The notes under the pieces are model-generated. The model was not told the origin of the DNA. It ran no database searches and was given only the letters and a program-made list of their open reading frames with translations. A stretch of 64,000 bases of DNA from Liolophura sinensis (lineage: Eukaryota > Mollusca > Polyplacophora > Chitonida > Chitonidae). Where the stretch lies: positions 22,497,853-22,561,852 of the forward strand of contig NC_088296.1 in the NCBI RefSeq assembly GCF_032854445.1, given 5' to 3'. Position 1 is the first letter of the stretch. Each line of letters starts with the position of its first letter. A program made the position numbers and the translations under genes. Shown piece after piece: positions 59,406-64,000 of the stretch.

Positions 59406-61324
59406 GATGATGGGTAGTTAGTGTACCATGTGTGCATTACATATTGATTACCTAAACAAGATAAGTGTTGCTTATTAGATAAACCGCGTGCAGAAATGTC
59501 ACGGGCTGGTGCATGCGCTGTTGTTGTTGTACTTCACAAAGAGAAACAAAGAGAAAGGACAAAATAAATGTCACCAACCATAAAAAAGTCTGTGAGATGA
59601 TGTCTGACAGAAACAGTGGCAAAGATAATTGAATTATTAATCCAATAGACAAAAATGGGGTAGGAGTTTGTGAACCCATCCGGCATCTCCATTTCTGTTT
59701 TGGCTGCTGATTGGCAACCTGGCTTACAATCCCTGATTGGCAACGTGCAGAGATTCGTGTACACTGACGGAAGGCAGTGCCGTTAAACCTTGAGTAAAAA
59801 AACTTCCAGATATAAAAAATTCTAATCACCACTTTGTTAATTCTGTTTTAATTTAAATTAATATGAAAGAAAAGAGAGTGAAGTGGTCAATCTGCAGTTA
59901 ATTCTTTAACACCTTCTATCCTGACAAACTTTGACAGTCAAAACCTGTTCAGGAGGTTGATTTGGTGTTATGCAATCAGACACATCTGTACCACAGGCAA
60001 ATGTATGCTCACAAAGCTTTCACCCGCTTCTCACGATTAACACACGCATATCACATCAGCATTCCTTTAACCATACACTATCCTAGCAATCACGGGGGCA
60101 GAGATTATTGGCCTGTAAGTGAGATGCTGCTTCACACTAACGCCACCTTGCGAAATTACTAAATATGCCACCTCCCAATTAGGGAATCAGTTAAAGGAGA
60201 CAAGTTAGATTAAGGAGTCCCATTCTGTTCACTCTAACAGAATCAACTAGATTCTCTAAAGAGTGCCCCTTCATTCAGACACACTTCCATAACGGCGATG
60301 AAAACTATCAAACTGTTGTCACTAAAACCACTCACTTCAAGCCGCCATTTGCAATGTGAGCCCCAAGCCTTTCAGTAACAAGGCTCCTGATTGGCTCCCG
60401 ACGGATTCTGTCCATGTTTATCGGGGTAACGGGATATAGGAGTACAGCGTTTGCCCCCGAAATATCGGGATAACGGGTTCTACGGGTTAAGAAAGGTGTG
60501 AGTTGTTTCACTGTGTCACTGGTTTGGAATATATTATCACGAGCCATTTACCTACCATCATTATTCTGGGATGTGATGTGCGTGTTTCGGGGATTTCAAC
60601 TGATGCTGTTTTTGTAATATTCCGTGGTATCGTCGTTATCTCTGAGAAATATGAAATGTTTGTGTCGAACCGTGACTCCTGTGAAAAGTGCTGTGCATGT
60701 GATGTTGAATGTGATTCGTTATCGTTGTGGAATATGAAGTGTTGGTGACGAATCCCAATAATACCTCCTGCAAACTCTACTGTCACTGCAATGTGACGTC
60801 TTCTATGTTGCAATTAACATCACTGATTTTCTTACCTAATTCTGCTCAAGCCATGATGCCAAGGGGCGTGTTAATTGCGACTACTTACGCATTTACATGA
60901 ACAGTTAGACTTGACTTAGGAAAATTGACAAGAGTGCGTGGTTTAATTGATTGATTAATTTTACGAGAGCTTCTATATTTTGTGTGTGTCATTTGTGAGT
61001 GTCTGAAATTTCTTTTGCCTGCAATAATTTCAAACATTTGCTGTTTCAGAGTTTGTCATGTCCCTAGCGTGTCTTCGCCATTTCTGCTCTGGCGTATACC
61101 ATGGCTACACAGCGGTCGTACGCTAAATTTGCGCGCCTCTGGTGGTGTGGCAACGCTGACTATTCTCAAATGAAACATTTCTTGAATGTGCTGTGACTGC
61201 GGTACATTTGCACTCTGATGGCCCTGGTACTTGTCATGGCAAGTATAAATCTCCAACAAAAAACTTCTCAAATGTGACTTGACTACATGTACTCTGCATT
61301 TGGTGCTCAGTGTGATCAATCTGT
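59406..61324. other. Intergenic DNA with a partial duplication
   Basis: No gene is supported. The block at 60490-60640 (gtgagttgtttcactgtgtc, tggaatatattatcacgagc, caactgatgctgtttttg) recurs at 61767-61900. A piece from 60268 (cattcagacacacttccata) recurs at 61737 beside it. Confidence 0.55.
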
Positions 61325-61500
61325 TACTTGCGAATATGAACGTCAGAACAGATATGCGTAAACCAGCCGTCAGCCAAGATGGACGTTCCAGGTCAAGAAT
61401 CGCAAGGCTGATGCGCCAAGCAACGTTCATGACAAGGACAAATCTCCTGTCAAATCGCACGGCTGACGCGCCAAGCGACGTTCATGACAATGACAAATCT
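61325..61500 (-). repeat. Family D copy plus 54-bp tandem duplication
   Basis: The minus strand reads GACCTGGAACGTCCATCTTG and GACGGCTGGTTTACGCATAT. Next to it, ggctgatgcgccaagcaacg through caaatctcctgt is repeated twice. Confidence 0.65.
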
Positions 61501-64000
61501 CCTGTGAGACTCTTCTTAAATGTAATAGAGACTACGCTGTATTTCAACGGTGTTATCATTGGTTCTTGTGGTAACAACAAATCTCTTATGACACTCTTCC
61601 CATTTGCCGTGACATAATAGGTTTGTGTTGGAAAGTGTTTACGAATGTGTTGCTTCTATGCAAAATCTCTTCTGTGTCTTTCTGCAATGTTCTGCTTGCA
61701 CCGTTCTCCATTTGTGATTATCTGAAGGGAGCCCCTTCATTCAGACACATTTTTATAACGGCGATGATTAAGAAAGTTGTGAGTTGTTTCACCGTGTCAC
61801 TGATTTGGAATATATTGTTACGAGCCATATACCTACCATCAATATTCTGGGATGTGCTGTGCGTGTTTTTTGCGCTTTCAACTGATGCTGTTTTTGGAAT
61901 ATACCCTCATTCTACTGTCACTGAGTTTGCAATGTGATTTCACTAACAGGATGATCAGTGATGATTGTAATGGACTAGCACACACAAGTGTATCACTCTT
62001 GTGAAATGTTTTATCTAAGGCTATTTTTCTCTCAAATTCAGGCCCATGTTGTTGGCATGGAAATAAGGCGGTCTAGTGCCAGAGTAGTTTTTTGTTATTT
62101 TTGGATCTGTCTACATATTCCACCACTTTTTTCAATTTTCATTTTCAGGAAGCTGCTCTCGGTGTTTTGAATGCTTGTTGGTTATTATGTTAATGCTAAA
62201 TCACCATTTGATTCGTATCAGATATGTGCATTTGTTTACACATTACTTACTGGTGCTTAAATATATGTAGCATTTTCATGCATATAAACGTGGCTTAAAT
62301 AGATTCTTGCTTATTAAAAGTGTTTTACATATTTTTTGTTTTTTCTGTCACTCTCAGGAAGATGCTGTTGGTGTGTTTTTAATACTCACTAATGCACTAG
62401 TGTATTAATATTTTGAAATGTTTAACCTATTTAAGCCTATTTTCTCACAAATTCAGGAAATCTAAATATTTCTTAAAGAAGTACATGTGTGTGTAGGCTT
62501 AAACCGATCTCACTTTACATGATATGTGCTGTAGTGATGCAAGGGAGGTAATTCAGTGCGGATGTGTTACTTGGGGTCTCTAATGACAAGAAAGTTTTTA
62601 CAATTTATATTCTCACCTCTATTCCTTAAATTTCAGGCAAAAAAAGCGTCCTTAAAATGAGAAAGGTTAAATTGCTTGTAGCTTTAGTCTTTTTTGATGT
62701 CAAATATTAATTTTCATTTCTCACAAACATTCACTCTTTATAAATTGTTGTTAAAATGCATGGATGTGTTTTTTCCCACCACAACAAAGTCTGATACCCG
62801 AGCAACATACAAGTAAGGTGTTCACTGTATCTTCAGCCAGCCACTCAAAAAATCATATACTCTGCTTCGGTGTAATCTATATGAGGAAACACGTAAAAAG
62901 TTAACTGAAATGGTGTGTCACCATGACAGAACATTCGCGAAGAGGAGTCTAGTAACTCCCGAGTTCATATATTGTATGTATTCTGAAACTGAATGACAGA
63001 GTCACGGCACCCAACACTATTGGGGTGTTAATGTTAGTGGTGTGTGCATAGATTTTTATAAAGATGCTGAAAATTTCGCCAGTCGTGTATTAGGCTGCTA
63101 TCTTGTCTTACACATGAAAAGACTGCAGCATCAGGGTAAAATCAGATCACCAACGAGAGAGGGCTATTTGGTAAATGGGCACACGAAAGAAGCCGAAAAT
63201 CGGACCTCTTGTCAATTTACCCCAATTAGATTATTATTCTGGCTGTTAACGTAAATGCTTAGATAGTAGACGCAGTTACACTACGTTGGCATATCTGGTG
63301 ATTATGGACCTTGAACGTCCTTATGAGTTGACGGTTGATATACGAACGCCTGTTTAGACAGCATATATTGTGATATTTGGTTATTCATCCGCAGTGATTA
63401 ATGTTCAGTGACCCGGCTTTTGCGTAAAGATGTGCTTTTCCTTGATACAAATGTAGCTTTGCATCGATGGATGGCACTATTTTCTGATTGAACACCAGTG
63501 TCTTTTAGTAGAGGAACAATGATTGACTGACTTAATCTGGCGACTATCTTATCTCAGAGTAGCACTCCAAGGAAGATAAGTCAGCATGGTTGACGAATGC
63601 ACCTCAAACAATACAGAACAAGCATATGGTGTCAAGTGTTCATACACATCATGAATAACAAAGTTTTCCTCTATGATATCCAGAGAAATAGGCAGATATT
63701 CGCAAGATATTTTCTACACTAGACTCTTACCCGTTTCTATACAAAAGAATTAATCAGGTAAGCAAGATAATGTTGCAACCTCTGACTCGTTACATAGTAT
63801 TTTATTGACCTTTTGTCATTCAGTACTAAATGCCCCATGATCCTGTATATGTACTTAAACACTACTAGATACCATTACTAACAATTTAACTTTTGTTTAA
63901 CAAATACACAGTAAATCTACATCAACAACTTGAATGTGTGTGACCAATGGTTGTATATATTATAGACAAGGTTCACAAATACAGAAAAAGTAAATGACAA
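61501..64000. other. AT-rich DNA without recognised genes
   Basis: It contains the 61737-61900 duplicate block, a family E copy at 63160-63280 (cggacctcttgtcaatttac) and a family D remnant at 63290-63352 (gaccttgaacgtccttatga). No coding exon was recognised. Confidence 0.5.

Noticed and set aside
59452-59832. 126-codon minus-strand frame with hydrophobic segments
   Set aside because: No splice context or family. The hydrophobicity comes from T/A-rich DNA, and it could not be joined in phase to the V-like gene, whose first exon lies at lower coordinates.

Overview
This is eukaryotic nuclear DNA, almost certainly from a lophotrochozoan invertebrate and most likely a mollusc. That view rests on GT-AG introns, a RING/B-box gene, immunoglobulin-superfamily genes, and very many copies of short tRNA-headed repeats of a type I associate with bivalve and gastropod genomes. 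The species cannot be named from the sequence. No bacterial operon, CRISPR array or rRNA is present. Exon structures below were built by hand from splice signals and reading phase, not from transcripts.

Layout: (1) 1-1.8 kb, the last coding exon of a large, low-complexity, Ser/Arg-rich protein on the + strand, followed by AT-rich intergenic DNA with two fold-back elements. (2) 5.5-7.8 kb, a dead non-LTR retrotransposon on the - strand, split by a SINE. (3) 9.4-12.6 kb, an 80-bp and a 42-bp minisatellite. (4) 12.8-16.1 kb, a TRIM-type (RING, two B-boxes, coiled coil) gene on the - strand with an in-frame stop in its third exon. Part of its first exon and upstream DNA is copied, decayed, at 20.5-21.65 kb. 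(5) 22.2-30.6 kb, a complete eight-exon + strand gene for a 322-residue secreted protein. It has four copies of a six-cysteine module separated by Thr-rich linkers. I do not recognise this family, and it is the best candidate here for something undescribed. (6) 31-46.6 kb, gene-poor DNA holding four further large tandem arrays (58, 23, 16 and 27 bp), a 1.5-kb tandem duplication carrying exon-like remnants, many SINEs and a decayed Tc1-like element. (7) 49-54 kb, a complete five-exon - strand gene for a 415-residue type I membrane protein with three Ig domains and almost no cytoplasmic tail. (8) 57.7-59.3 kb, the 5' part of another - strand gene with a signal peptide, a V-like Cys-containing domain and two duplicated linker exons. 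(9) 59.3-64 kb, diffuse repeats with no gene seen.

Three neighbouring genes (Cys-module, three-Ig, V-like) share one design: a short signal-peptide exon with a phase-1 donor, followed by symmetrical 1-1 exons that each carry an extracellular domain or linker. This is the architecture expected of exon-shuffled secreted or surface proteins. With the TRIM gene it would fit an immune or cell-recognition neighbourhood, but that functional reading is inference. The long open frames in the arrays at 9-12, 22, 34-35 and 39-40 kb are by-products of repeat periods and are not called as genes.
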